In this document: one piece after another, positions 43,326 to 52,515 of the stretch | Layout: each line of letters starts with the position of its first letter | How positions within the stretch are numbered: the first letter of the stretch is position 1 | From: Pleionea mediterranea | Lineage (GTDB): Bacteria; Pseudomonadota; Gammaproteobacteria; Enterobacterales; Kangiellaceae | Assembly: GCF_003148745.1 (NCBI RefSeq) | Contig: NZ_QGGU01000007.1 | Coordinates: forward strand, 1-64,000 | Length of the DNA: 64,000 bases | Direction: 5' to 3' | The notes under the pieces: model-generated | What the model was told of the DNA's origin: nothing | Seen by the model: only the letters and a program-made list of their open reading frames with translations | The model's database searches: none | Translations under genes and position numbers: made by a program

Positions 43326-44560
43326 TTCGGTTTAATAGGCCTCTCCGGCTGTTTTTAGCCACCTGTATGCTTACGTTTCCACTGCTTAGCCATGCTAAAC
43401 CTTCTGAATGGGAGGTTTGGCTGGCCTCCCAAATACAACAACACCCTGAGGTGATCGCTGCTAAAGAGCAATGGCTCGGCTCCAGCGCCAATGCCGATGC
43501 AGTGGAGCAACCACTCTACAATCCGGAGTTATCCTCCGACGTGGAGCGAATAGGTGAAGAGGATAATTACCGGTTGGGTATTCAGCAAACCATTGACTGG
43601 AATGACAAGCGCGGGATCAGACAGCAACAGGCGAATTATTTACGCAAAGTCGCACATGCGTTGTTCCAGCAACACTTACTGAACAAGACTTCTGAAGCAG
43701 TAGTTGCACTGATTGAATGGCGTGCTGCTAATCGTGCAGCCGCTATTGCGCAGTCTCAGGTTGAGCAACTTAACGCTTTGCTTGAGCTGGTAGAAAAACG
43801 CCAGCAAGCCGGTGATCTGGGCAGTATTGATGCAGAACTCACTTTTTTATCCTTATCACGCCAGTTAGCACAGGTAGCGGAAGTGGAAGCTGAATTACAA
43901 AAGTCTGAATCAAGAGTTAGAGAACTCCTGCCACAATGGTCGCCAGAGCGCGGGGGGATCCCTGATGATTTTTGGACGTCTCAGCCAAACACAACGACCG
44001 AACAATCCTTACTTAAACATCCCATTGTCGCGAGCGCTCATGCACGTTGGCAAGAGCTTAAAGAAAAAGCCAAAGCGACACGGCTCGACGCAAAAGCGGA
44101 TCCCACCGTTGGTTTTAATGCAGGACAAGATGGTGGTGAAAGTATGATCGGGCTGACTTTTTCCATCCCACTCAATGTGCGGAATGATTTCAGTGCTGAA
44201 ACCCGAGCCGCAGATCGCACCACGCTTGAGGCGGAAGCTCTTTTTCAGGCGAAATACCGCAAACAACGTTATGACTGGCAAGCCTCACTGGCAGCCTGGC
44301 AACGCTTTGAACAACAATATGAGCGGTGGCAATCGGTCGTACAGGGCCGTATCGAAAATAGCGCAAAATTACTCGAACGCCAGTGGCGAAGTGGTGATCT
44401 ATCCACCACAGATTATCTGCTGGCGCTGAGTCAACGCTCCGAAAGTCTTCTCGCAGGTATCAAGCTAGAAAAACAGACGCGACTCGCATTTACTGAAGTA
44501 TTGCAGCAATCGGGTCAACTTTTGGATGTGACCATGCCTTCCAAAACGTCAACGAATTAA
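43322..44560 (+). CDS. Outer-membrane channel of metal efflux (CzcC/TolC-like)
   Basis: 412-residue outer membrane factor. A signal peptide (RLFLATCMLTFPLLSHA) is followed by two OEP repeats with Gln/Ala-rich coiled coils (AAIAQSQVEQLNALLELVEK, ARWQELKEKAKATRL). The Asn-Pro-Glu-Leu-x-x-Asp-Val pattern of CzcC is seen in YNPELSSDVERIG, and GLTFSIPLNVRNDFSAE is the corresponding second-repeat block. It exports metal together with the adaptor and RND pump encoded next. Transcribed with the 64-aa ORF. Confidence 0.88.
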   Translation: MIRFNRPLRLFLATCMLTFPLLSHAKPSEWEVWLASQIQQHPEVIAAKEQWLGSSANADAVEQPLYNPELSSDVERIGEEDNYRLGIQQTIDWNDKRGIRQQQANYLRKVAHALFQQHLLNKTSEAVVALIEWRAANRAAAIAQSQVEQLNALLELVEKRQQAGDLGSIDAELTFLSLSRQLAQVAEVEAELQKSESRVRELLPQWSPERGGIPDDFWTSQPNTTTEQSLLKHPIVASAHARWQELKEKAKATRLDAKADPTVGFNAGQDGGESMIGLTFSIPLNVRNDFSAETRAADRTTLEAEALFQAKYRKQRYDWQASLAAWQRFEQQYERWQSVVQGRIENSAKLLERQWRSGDLSTTDYLLALSQRSESLLAGIKLEKQTRLAFTEVLQQSGQLLDVTMPSKTSTN

Positions 44561-44575
44561 ACAGGAACAATGAAT

Positions 44576-45886
44576 ATGAACAAGTCAATTATAACGGTTG
44601 TCATTTCAGCAATTGTAGCAATCGCAGCGAGTCATGCCGCGGAGCATAAACATGTAAAAGCAAGTTCGGACGTGCCTCAAAGTGAAAAAGAGACTCTTCA
44701 CGATCATCCTAAGAAAAACCAGACGGATGCAAATGTGAATACGCCAAATACAGAGCATAAACACAATGAAGAATCAAAGAGTCTTCACAATGAAAAACAC
44801 GATGATCATGACGATGAAAACCAAGATCAGCACAACGAAGCAAATCAAAGCAGTGAACATGATGAACATTCAGAATCCGCTTCTGCATCGCTAAACCCGG
44901 CACAAATGACCTTGGCGGATATTCAGGTGAGCCGGCTCACTCCTCAAAAAGTTGATTATCAGTTGTATGCGCCTGGTGAAATTCTATCCAATGGTTATAC
45001 CAGCTATCGGGTTTCTCCACGGGTTGCGTCCGTCGTATTGCGTCGACATGTTGCGTTGGGCGATCACGTTTCAAAAGAACAACCTCTTGTCACTCTGTTT
45101 AGCGAGAGGGTTGCACAAGCACAAGCGGCTTACCGTACCGCTCAACCGGAATGGATAAGAGTGCAAAAACTCGGCCGTAAAGCGGTTGGCGAGCAACGTT
45201 ACATCAGCGCTAAGGCTAACTTGGAGCAAGCCAAGGCGACGCTATTGGCTTACGGTTTATCCACGGCCGATCTGGAGTCACTTTCATCACAACAGTCTGT
45301 GGCGTTGGGAGAATATACTTTGCGTGCCGAAATCGATGGTGCAGTACTGAACGATGATTTTGAACAGGGCCAGCGAATTGAAGCCGGGGGATCTTTAATT
45401 GCTCTGGCAGATGAGAAACAGCTATGGGTAGAAGCTCACCTGCCGGCCAATCTTGCGCTAACTTTAAGCGCGGGAACACGGGCTGAAGTCGTCACCGGAG
45501 AAACGCGTATGACCGCTTTGGTTACACAGGAAGCACACACCATCGATCCAGTCACTCGTACCCGCACCGTAAGACTTTTAATGGATAACCCTGAACACCG
45601 TCTACATTCCGGCCAGTTTACTGAAGTTTATTTCCGTTTTCGCACGGAAAAACCTGTATTGGCAGTTCCTGAAACGGCTTTGATGCGAGGAGCGGACGGG
45701 GATTGGACCGTTTTTGTTGAAGATCATGACGGTGAATTTCAGCCAATGGAAGTCGAGTTAGGTCGAGCATTGGGATCGTTACGTGAAATCACCGGTATTG
45801 AGCCGGGAGCACAAATCGTCACTCGAGGGGCTTTCTTTGTTGCTTCACAGATCGCCAAAGGCGGCTTTGATCCACACAACCACTAA
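44576..45886 (+). CDS. Metal-efflux membrane-fusion protein (CzcB-like), His-rich
   Basis: 436 residues from the ATG at 44576 (AGGA spaced 9 bp; the ATG at 44570 is too close). The signal peptide is followed by a strongly His/Asp/Glu-rich stretch of about 80 residues (e.g. HNEKHDDHDDENQDQHNE) that probably binds metal. Lipoyl/hairpin and beta-barrel domains then follow (LRRHVALGDHVSKEQPLVTL, TLRAEIDGAVLNDDFEQG, GGSLIALADEKQLWVEA). The adaptor links inner RND pump and outer channel. 15 bp separate it from the pump gene. Confidence 0.9.
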   Translation: MNKSIITVVISAIVAIAASHAAEHKHVKASSDVPQSEKETLHDHPKKNQTDANVNTPNTEHKHNEESKSLHNEKHDDHDDENQDQHNEANQSSEHDEHSESASASLNPAQMTLADIQVSRLTPQKVDYQLYAPGEILSNGYTSYRVSPRVASVVLRRHVALGDHVSKEQPLVTLFSERVAQAQAAYRTAQPEWIRVQKLGRKAVGEQRYISAKANLEQAKATLLAYGLSTADLESLSSQQSVALGEYTLRAEIDGAVLNDDFEQGQRIEAGGSLIALADEKQLWVEAHLPANLALTLSAGTRAEVVTGETRMTALVTQEAHTIDPVTRTRTVRLLMDNPEHRLHSGQFTEVYFRFRTEKPVLAVPETALMRGADGDWTVFVEDHDGEFQPMEVELGRALGSLREITGIEPGAQIVTRGAFFVASQIAKGGFDPHNH

Positions 45887-45901
45887 GCAGTAGGAGACAC
45901 C

Positions 45902-48900
45902 ATGTTTAATCGAATTATCGATTGGGCGGTTACCAACCGATTGCTGGTGGTATTAGCCCTTATTACATTAACGGTCAGTGCCGTTTTTATTATTCCCAGA
46001 CTGAATCTGGATGCATTTCCAGATGTGACCAACGTGCAAGTATCCGTTAATACGGAAGCACCCGGACTCGCCGCAGAGGAGGTGGAACAACTCATCACTT
46101 ATCCGATTGAAGCGGTGATGTATGCGCTACCCGATGTACAAGAAGTGCGTTCCATTTCCAAAACAGGACTGTCGGGTGTCACTGTGGTTTTTGAGGAAGG
46201 TACCGATATCTATTTCGCCCGGCAACTGGTGTTTGAAAGACTACAGGCCGCCAAAGAGCTTATCCCGGAAGGGGTTGGTACGCCAGAGATGGGGCCCAAT
46301 ACGTCTGGTCTCGGTCAGGTTTACCAATACCTGCTCGTCGCTGATCCCGATGCCGGCTATGGCGCTATGGAGTTGCGCAGTTTGAATGACTGGGTGGTTA
46401 AGCTGCTTTTAATCCCGGCTGAAGGCGTGACCGATGTACTTTCTTTTGGCGGTGAAGTTCGTCAGTACCAGGTCAATCTGAATCCCTCCCGACTACTGGC
46501 CTACAGTCTGACTCAGGACGACGTTATGGCTGCGCTGGAACGCAATAATACCAACGTTGGCGGCTGGTATATGAACCGGGGTCAGGAACAACTGGTGATC
46601 CGGGGAACCGGTTGGCTGGATCATGGAAAACAGGGGTTAGATCAACTTCGTCAGGTTCCACTAAAAACGGTCGACGGCACCACCATCACCGTATCCGATG
46701 TGGCGCAAGTGATGTTAGGCAGTGAGATCCGCCAAGGTGCTGTAACAATGACACGAAAAAGTGCCGATGGCACAGTGAAAAATCTTGGCGAAGTGGTGTC
46801 TGGGATCGTACTCAAACGAATGGGGGCCAATACCAAAGCCACCATTGATGGCATCAAGGCAAGGATCGAACGAATTAACCAGGCACTACCGGAAGGGGTG
46901 AGTTTTGAAGCTTATTATGATCAGGCCGATCTAGTCAGTAAAGCCGTTGCGACGGTAGCCAATGCCCTGTTGCTGGCATTTATCTTTATCGTCGTGATCC
47001 TCATGTTATTTCTGATGAATTTACGCGCGACCTTTTTGGTATTGATTTCCATACCGATCTCCATCGGTATTGCCTTGATGGTGATGTCGTGGTTTGGACT
47101 GTCGGCCAATCTGATGTCCCTGGGCGGGATCGCCGTCGCCATCGGCATGTTAGTGGATGGCTCTGTGGTGATGGTTGAAAATATGTTCAAACATTTAACC
47201 CACCCGGATGCCGAACATGACGCCCATCGACAAGCAATGGTGACTTCCAATAATAAAGATCCGGTTGATGCAGAGCGTGATCGTCATGGTATCGCCCTAC
47301 GTCTGCAACAAGCAGGCAAAGAAGTTGCACGTCCGATATTTTTTGCCACAGCCATTATTTTGGTGGTGTTCATGCCATTATTCAGCTTTGAAGGTGTTGA
47401 GGCAAAAATGTTTCAGCCCATGGCCATCAGTATTATGTTGGCTATGCTCTCCGCGGTATTAGTGGCGTTAATTATCGTGCCGGCTTTGGCAACCTACCTG
47501 TTTCGAAGAGGTGTACGTCAACGCGAGAGCTTTGTTTTACAACCACTCGATCGGCTCTATCGCAAAGGGTTAACCTGGGCCATGAAAAACCGAAAAATGG
47601 TGGTGATTGTTGCTGCTGTCATGGCCGTCTCTGCCGGGCTGGTTCTGCCACAGTTAGGTACTGAATTTGTGCCGGAACTGGAAGAGGGGACCATAAACGT
47701 GCGGGTTACACTTGCGCCATCGTCCAGTTTAGATACCGCATTGGAGGTAGCCCCCAAACTGGAGGCTATGCTGATGGAGTTCCCAGAAGTAACCTACGCA
47801 CTATCGCGTATTGGCAGGGCCGAAATTGGCGGCGATCCTGAACCAGTCAATAACATTGAGATTTACATTGGTCTCAAACCAGTACCGGAATGGACCAGTG
47901 CAGACAATCGTTATGAACTTCAATCCTTAATGGAACAAAAACTTGAGCAACACCCTGGATTACTGTTCAACTTTTCACAGCCCATTGCAACCCGTGTTGA
48001 CGAGTTGTTATCCGGTGTTAAAGCACAGCTTGCGATCAAATTGTTTGGGCCTGATCTTCCCGTGCTGGCCGAAAAAGGCCAGGCTATAGAGACGGTGGTT
48101 AAAACAATCGAAGGTGCCCGAGATGTGGCCATGGAACAAATTGCCGGTGAATCGCAACTGGTGGTAAAGCCAAATCGACGTGCATTGTCGCGCTATGGAC
48201 TGGCGGTGGGCGACGTAATGCAATTGGTACGCGAAGGTCTAGGTGGAGCGAGTGCGGGGCAAATTATTAATGGTAATGAGCGATATGACATTTATGTTCG
48301 ACTTGCCGAACGGTTTCGTGCGGATCGTGAAACCATTGCTGATTTGCGGTTACAGGCACCCAATGGCGCTTGGGTACGATTGGGAGATGTAGCCGAAGTG
48401 GACATTACATCTGGACCGCCACAGGTACGCCGTGATGATGTGCAGCGCCGAGTGGTGATTCAAGCTAATGTTCAGGGACGAGACATGGGCAGTGTTGTCG
48501 CTGATATTCGGCAAGCAATAGGCGAACAGGTTGTACTCCCCACTGGCTACTCGGTTGATATCGGAGGCCAGTTTGAAAACCAGCAACGCGCGCAAAAACG
48601 TTTGTCGTTGGTGGTGCCAATATCCTTAGGTTTGATCGCTTTATTGCTTTATTTCGCCTTTAGTTCCGTTGGCCAGGCCATGCTGATTTTGGTGAATGTT
48701 CCTCTGGCCGTCATTGGCGGTGTCTTTTCACTCTGGATTTCAGGACAGTATCTGTCGGTACCCAGTTCAGTAGGCTTTATCACGCTTTTCGGAGTGGCCG
48801 TACTGAATGGTGTCGTAATGGTGGAAAGCATCAATCAACGAATTAAGGACGGCCTAAAGGTTGAGGAAGCTGCATTTGATGGTGCCGTTTCAAGGTTACG

Positions 48901-49099
48901 CCCTGTGTTGATGACTGCCATCACTTCGGCGCTCGGTCTGATCCCCATGTTACTGTCCAATGGTGTTGGAGCTGAGATCCAGAAACCGCTGGCCAGTGTG
49001 ATAGTTGGTGGTTTGGTAACGGCTACGTTTTTAACCTTATTTGTCTTACCAGTACTGTTTGCCTGGTTTTCAAAAGGTAAATTAAAAGACATGGCATAG
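45902..49099 (+). CDS. Heavy-metal RND efflux pump (CzcA/CusA-like)
   Basis: 1065-aa inner-membrane proton-driven pump. It starts IDWAVTNRLLVVLALI and contains LNLDAFPDVTNVQV and VEQLITYPIEAVMYALPDV typical of the HME-RND family. Helix 4 reads GGIAVAIGMLVDGSVVMVEN: the leading Asp of the Zn/Co/Cd CzcA motif (DFGxxxDG) is replaced by Ala, so the substrate is not clear. Twelve membrane helices in two halves, with LTAL-type TSALGLIPMLLSNGVGAEIQ near the end. Cus-type methionine clusters were not evident. Confidence 0.93.
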   Translation: MFNRIIDWAVTNRLLVVLALITLTVSAVFIIPRLNLDAFPDVTNVQVSVNTEAPGLAAEEVEQLITYPIEAVMYALPDVQEVRSISKTGLSGVTVVFEEGTDIYFARQLVFERLQAAKELIPEGVGTPEMGPNTSGLGQVYQYLLVADPDAGYGAMELRSLNDWVVKLLLIPAEGVTDVLSFGGEVRQYQVNLNPSRLLAYSLTQDDVMAALERNNTNVGGWYMNRGQEQLVIRGTGWLDHGKQGLDQLRQVPLKTVDGTTITVSDVAQVMLGSEIRQGAVTMTRKSADGTVKNLGEVVSGIVLKRMGANTKATIDGIKARIERINQALPEGVSFEAYYDQADLVSKAVATVANALLLAFIFIVVILMLFLMNLRATFLVLISIPISIGIALMVMSWFGLSANLMSLGGIAVAIGMLVDGSVVMVENMFKHLTHPDAEHDAHRQAMVTSNNKDPVDAERDRHGIALRLQQAGKEVARPIFFATAIILVVFMPLFSFEGVEAKMFQPMAISIMLAMLSAVLVALIIVPALATYLFRRGVRQRESFVLQPLDRLYRKGLTWAMKNRKMVVIVAAVMAVSAGLVLPQLGTEFVPELEEGTINVRVTLAPSSSLDTALEVAPKLEAMLMEFPEVTYALSRIGRAEIGGDPEPVNNIEIYIGLKPVPEWTSADNRYELQSLMEQKLEQHPGLLFNFSQPIATRVDELLSGVKAQLAIKLFGPDLPVLAEKGQAIETVVKTIEGARDVAMEQIAGESQLVVKPNRRALSRYGLAVGDVMQLVREGLGGASAGQIINGNERYDIYVRLAERFRADRETIADLRLQAPNGAWVRLGDVAEVDITSGPPQVRRDDVQRRVVIQANVQGRDMGSVVADIRQAIGEQVVLPTGYSVDIGGQFENQQRAQKRLSLVVPISLGLIALLLYFAFSSVGQAMLILVNVPLAVIGGVFSLWISGQYLSVPSSVGFITLFGVAVLNGVVMVESINQRIKDGLKVEEAAFDGAVSRLRPVLMTAITSALGLIPMLLSNGVGAEIQKPLASVIVGGLVTATFLTLFVLPVLFAWFSKGKLKDMA

Positions 49100-49179
49100 C
49101 TGTTGAAAGTGCAGAGGAGCCTGCGCCTTTATTAAATGAGGCCAGGCTCTTTTAAATAATAAAACTTTAAGGAATTCTT

Positions 49180-50076
49180 ATGCATCAACACAATCATTCA
49201 CACTCTCACGTGGCAAACTCCCGTATCGGTTGGGCATTTTTCCTCAATGTCACCTTTACCATTATTGAGTTTATCGGCGGAATACTAACCAACAGTACCG
49301 CAATTATGGCGGATGCGGTTCATGATTTGGGAGACAGCCTATCTATTGGATTTGCCTGGTTTCTGAGTAAAGTCAGTGAGAAAGGTTCAAATTCAGAGTT
49401 CACCTATGGTTATCGACGTTTATCTTTACTTGGCGCTTTAATAAATGGATTAGTTTTAATTGCTGGCTCAATTTGGGTTTTAACGGAAGCGATCCCAAAA
49501 CTATTGCAGCCAGAAATGCCGGTTGTTGAAGGTATGTTAGGTTTAGCGGTATTGGGCGTGATAGTGAATGGCGTAGCGGCCTACAAACTCAGTGAAGGTA
49601 AAACGCTTAATGAACGGGTACTAAACTGGCATCTGCTGGAAGATGTGCTGGGCTGGGTCGCGGTATTAATCGTATCCATCGTCCTTCTTTTTGCTGACTG
49701 GCCGATTTTGGATCCTGCACTGTCGATTCTTTTCACTCTCTATATTCTAATCAATGTAGGAAAAAACCTATGGCACACTATTAGATTATTTTTGCAAGCT
49801 ATCCCCGATAAAGAGCTGTCAAAATCTGTTTATGATAATTTGAAAGAGCTCGAAGCCGTAAACAGTATCCACCACTTACATCTGTGGTCACTGGACGGAG
49901 AGCATCACGTGCTTACAGCGCATCTTGTTTTACAAGACGCTCTGTCGTTAGAGCAACAAGCCGAGCTTAAACAATCCATAGCAGAGCGACTTGGTAAATT
50001 TGAGCTAGAACATACGACCATTGAACTTGAATTGAGTGACGAACAATGCCGCGATGAAAACAAAAGCCAGGAATAA
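49180..50076 (+). CDS. CDF-family divalent-cation exporter (CzcD/ZitB-like)
   Basis: 298 residues with six predicted membrane helices and a cytoplasmic C-terminal domain. A His-rich start (HQHNHSHSHV) precedes helix 1. The metal site of helix 2 (MADAVHDLGDSLSIG, HxxxD) and helix 5 (HLLEDVLGWVAVL, HxxxD) gives the Zn-type HD-HD signature. The C-terminal HHLHLWSLDGEHHVLTAHLV block binds metal. It exports Zn(II) or similar ions to the periplasm, where the RND system removes them. AAGGAATTCTT precedes the ATG. Confidence 0.93.
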   Translation: MHQHNHSHSHVANSRIGWAFFLNVTFTIIEFIGGILTNSTAIMADAVHDLGDSLSIGFAWFLSKVSEKGSNSEFTYGYRRLSLLGALINGLVLIAGSIWVLTEAIPKLLQPEMPVVEGMLGLAVLGVIVNGVAAYKLSEGKTLNERVLNWHLLEDVLGWVAVLIVSIVLLFADWPILDPALSILFTLYILINVGKNLWHTIRLFLQAIPDKELSKSVYDNLKELEAVNSIHHLHLWSLDGEHHVLTAHLVLQDALSLEQQAELKQSIAERLGKFELEHTTIELELSDEQCRDENKSQE

Positions 50077-50084
50077 AATATCCG

Positions 50085-50453
50085 ATGAAAAACTTTACCA
50101 AAAATATAGCACCCTATGTGCAGCAAGAGATCCAAAAGTCTGTTGATGCTCTCAAAAGTGGACCCCCCGAGGAAGCCTTTTCTTATCTCGAAAATGCGCA
50201 CGTACTTGGGCAAGCATCGACCTACTGGCATGTAAAAGTGCATTACTTAATGCTCAAGTGGGGCATCAAACAAAAAAGCGCTCGTGAAATATTTGGGCAA
50301 ATATTTAGGATTATTGGGGCAGCATTATTAACAAAGCTCAAGGGCGTTCCTGAAGGTAATACTGGAGGGAGTAATGTGAGCGCTGTAAAACCGATGCCAA
50401 TAAATCCAAAATTTTCAGAAATAATTGCGAAAGCAAAAAGGAGAGGGCACTAA
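50085..50453 (+). CDS. DUF3703 protein in the metal-efflux cluster
   Basis: 122 residues. The core [34 protein letters not shown] with conserved His matches DUF3703 proteins that often accompany metal or copper resistance genes. A Gly/Pro-rich tail follows. It sits 8 bp after the CDF gene, so it belongs to the same transcript. Biochemical role is unknown. Confidence 0.8.
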   Translation: MKNFTKNIAPYVQQEIQKSVDALKSGPPEEAFSYLENAHVLGQASTYWHVKVHYLMLKWGIKQKSAREIFGQIFRIIGAALLTKLKGVPEGNTGGSNVSAVKPMPINPKFSEIIAKAKRRGH

Positions 50454-50455
50454 AA

Positions 50456-50774
50456 ATAATAACAACACTTGGGTTATTCATTATTACAGCAGTGGCTGAA
50501 ATTATAGGGTGCTACCTACCCTACCCTATTTATGGCTCAGAAAAAGCGGGTCGGTATACTTACTCATTCCTGCTGCGGTGAGTTTGGCTTTGTTTGCCTG
50601 GCTGTTAACGTTACACCCAGCCGCCAGCGGACGCATATACGCCGCTTATGGAGGTGTGTACGTAGCAACGGCGCTTGTCTGGCTTAAATCGAGCTGACAA
50701 AGACGGACTGGTTAGGGGCAGGCGTTGCGTTAACCGGGATGGTCATCATTGCTTCGAATTGGCACAGTGAATGA
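50456..50774 (+). pseudogene. ynfA (UPF0060 membrane protein) broken by two frameshifts
   Basis: Three consecutive frames together spell Ynf[17 protein letters not shown], then [20 protein letters not shown] and [20 protein letters not shown], then TDWLGAGVALTGMVIIAS. The first break coincides with a tandem TACCC (about 50516-50525), a 5-bp duplication shifting the frame. The second lies near 50690, where one base appears missing before the last segment. There is also no start codon with a ribosome site, so it is non-functional. Such genes often ride with metal-efflux cargo. Confidence 0.85.
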
Positions 50775-50977
50775 ATTTTCTTAGGTGGAGAAATAACATC
50801 CCAAATCGATACAGTCAGCAGTGGAAACAGGCAAAAGTCTCTAAGTCAGAACTTAAACGAGTTGAGTATCGAAATAGCTGGATCATTACCTATACGTCAG
50901 GCGATAACAAGTCGCTGGACATAATAATGACCAGCTCGGGTGACTTTATTCCACATGAAGAGCATAAGGTAGAATAA
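50771..50977 (+). CDS. Small hypothetical protein after ynfA relic
   Basis: 68 codons from ATG 50771, overlapping the end of the ynfA relic. Basic, with SELKRVEYRNSWIITYTSG and no signal or membrane segment. No good ribosome site. It is followed directly by a terminator, which supports transcription through it, but the family is unknown and it may be a remnant. Confidence 0.4.
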   Translation: MNFLRWRNNIPNRYSQQWKQAKVSKSELKRVEYRNSWIITYTSGDNKSLDIIMTSSGDFIPHEEHKVE

Positions 50978-50982
50978 TTGAT

Positions 50983-51003
50983 AAAGGCCCATTCGGGCCT
51001 TAT
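50983..51003. terminator. Bidirectional terminator
   Basis: AAGGCCC-ATTC-GGGCCTT hairpin between the rightward cargo and a leftward small gene. Flanking T/A tracts are short, so it can serve both directions. Confidence 0.7.
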
Positions 51004-51113
51004 AAATCGGCACCAGGCTCTTTAACTGCTTCAATTTCTCGAATGACATTACGTCTTGGAATACCTTTACGACGACCAATGTCATAGTGTTCGCTGCGTC
51101 CGTCCACCATCAT
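51000..51113 (-). CDS. Very small basic protein (37 aa), uncertain
   Basis: Minus-strand frame MMVDGRSEHYDIGRRKGIPR continuing NVIREIEAVKEPGADL. A stronger ribosome site (AGGAG) lies further upstream before a different frame, MTKNQRVQ then TGA, whose stop overlaps the second ATG (TGATG). This suggests either translational coupling from a tiny leader or one gene broken by a single-base frameshift (about 46 aa if joined). The basic, Arg-rich content hints at nucleic-acid contact. Family unknown. Confidence 0.4.
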   Translation of the reverse strand: MMVDGRSEHYDIGRRKGIPRRNVIREIEAVKEPGADL

Positions 51114-51145
51114 TGCACTCTCTGATTTTTAGTCATATTTACTCC

Positions 51146-51364
51146 TTATCTTGCATGACAAGCATTTGAACAATAATAACAACCATCAAATTGGTGACCT
51201 GGAAATCGGCGTTTTGCTTCAATGATTGCGCCTTGGCAATTGTAATGGAAGCCAAGATCAATTCTATTTGATGGGGTTGGCATATGAGAGCAAGTACAGT
51301 CGTTTCGATGTACTTCATGTTCTCCCGTACTTTGGGGATTTCTGTTTACAATATAAAAGGGCAT
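51146..51364 (-). CDS. Conserved small Cys/His-rich protein
   Basis: 72 residues from the ATG at 51364 (AGGAG 8 bp upstream; a start 33 bp upstream is less likely). Pattern YIVNRNPQSTGEHEVHRNDC, then a conserved GFHYNCQGAIIEAKRRFPG and a C-terminal CYYCSNACH. I recognise this as a widespread small family of unknown function often found on mobile DNA. Paired Cys and His suggest a metal site or disulfides. It is divergent from the sigma-factor operon. Confidence 0.65.
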   Translation of the reverse strand: MPFYIVNRNPQSTGEHEVHRNDCTCSHMPTPSNRIDLGFHYNCQGAIIEAKRRFPGHQFDGCYYCSNACHAR

Positions 51365-51389
51365 ATTTATTACTCCTAAGTTTATGAAT

Positions 51390-51413
51390 TTCGACAATTT
51401 TGATATTGTCGAA
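51390..51413. promoter_or_regulatory. Inverted repeat between divergent genes
   Basis: TTCGACAAT-TTTGAT-ATTGTCGAA, a perfect 9-bp inverted repeat 25 bp upstream of the Cys-rich gene start and about 120 bp before the sigma-like gene. Likely an operator in the divergent promoter region. Confidence 0.5.
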
Positions 51414-51535
51414 TAATTTGCTTATATATATAGGCGGATGGTAGTGCTTTTTTGGACAGATGAACGAAAAAAAGTTAAGTAATGTCCAGAACAAGGTGGA
51501 ACGCCGCCTACTTATAACATCAAGGAGGTTAACCT

Positions 51536-52105
51536 GTGGAAGCGAGTGACAATGATTTTTATTCGGTGGAGCATGCCGCTTCAGCAATTGAAAATCTTAC
51601 AGTTAAGGATGTTCTTAAACTTCGTCTTTTTATTAGAGCTAGATTATTTGTCGGTTCAAGAGAATTAACTGAAGATGAACTGATTTCTGAAGCCGTTTCA
51701 AGGACCCTAGAGGGAGTCAGACGCTGGAATGGTAAATATACGATTGTTCAACACTTGATCGGTGTTATAAAAAGTATCTCCTCTGATCAACGACGTAAGA
51801 AAGGAGCACAGGTAGAAGTGATGGTAGAAGACTTGGGAAGTGAGATGGCTCTTATAGAGTCAACGGTTTCTGATTCCGATAATAATACTTTCGATATGCT
51901 TCACCATCAAAAAACCATTGAGGCCATTTTCAATGAATTTAAATGCGATGAGGTTGTTCGGTCAGTATTAACTGGATGTCTTAATGGAGAAAATCGAGCA
52001 GAAACGATCATAAGTGCGAATTTAAGCGAAAAGCAATATGATGCAGCAAAAAAAAGAATCACAAGAAAAGCACTACAGATGAATAGAGAAGGTCAAATAC
52101 TATGA
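51536..52105 (+). CDS. Sigma-70-like (ECF-type) RNA polymerase sigma factor, divergent
   Basis: 189 residues from GTG 51536, with a near-perfect AAGGAGG 8 bp upstream. The N-terminal half resembles region 2 (LIRARLFVGSRELTEDELISEAVSRTLEG, KYTIVQHLIGVIKSISSDQRRKKG). The C-terminal half has a region 4-like helical end (ANLSEKQYDAAKKRITRKALQ). Divergent enough that it might instead be a sigma-like DNA-binding regulator. It overlaps the next gene by 4 bp (ATGA) and heads a three-gene cassette with an ImmA-type peptidase. Confidence 0.7.
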   Translation: MEASDNDFYSVEHAASAIENLTVKDVLKLRLFIRARLFVGSRELTEDELISEAVSRTLEGVRRWNGKYTIVQHLIGVIKSISSDQRRKKGAQVEVMVEDLGSEMALIESTVSDSDNNTFDMLHHQKTIEAIFNEFKCDEVVRSVLTGCLNGENRAETIISANLSEKQYDAAKKRITRKALQMNREGQIL

Positions 52106-52515
52106 GCAAAGAAAAATCTTTTGAAGAAGCCCTGCTAGATTTGCTCGAGGACGAAATCTTATCTCTTAGTGATAGTGAGCTTAAAGAGATATATGGCAGT
52201 GATAATCTGCAGGCTACTGCCGATTATCAATCAACTACAGCCTTAATTGATGAAGAGTTGACAAAGCATAAAAAAAATAAGCTGGTTCAGGCTCGAAGAG
52301 AAATCAATAAAAATAATGAGCGTAAAGTAAGGTTAAAGAGCAAATCTAAACGATTATCTGACGCAAAGGAGTTTATTATTCAACTTATGTTGAACAATAA
52401 AGTACCTGAAGGTCTAACACTTGCATTTCGTGAAGGAGAAGATATACCAGATGAAGAAATTGAAAGTATCATTGAAGACCTTAAAGATCTCGGTATAGAT
52501 GTAGAAGATGAGTAG
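52102..52515 (+). CDS. Acidic/basic helical protein of unknown function
   Basis: 137 residues. The acidic N-terminus (FEEALLDLLEDEILSLSDSE) and acidic C-terminus flank a very basic middle (ELTKHKKNKLVQARREINKN, KVRLKSKSKRLSD). It starts within the end of the sigma-like gene and its end overlaps the ImmA-peptidase gene by 8 bp. Position and charge suggest a partner or anti-sigma of the preceding factor and a possible substrate of the peptidase. No family recognised. Confidence 0.6.
   Translation: MSKEKSFEEALLDLLEDEILSLSDSELKEIYGSDNLQATADYQSTTALIDEELTKHKKNKLVQARREINKNNERKVRLKSKSKRLSDAKEFIIQLMLNNKVPEGLTLAFREGEDIPDEEIESIIEDLKDLGIDVEDE

Noticed and set aside
50509..50697. 62-codon frame as a separate gene
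   Set aside because: It is the middle segment of the frameshifted ynfA.
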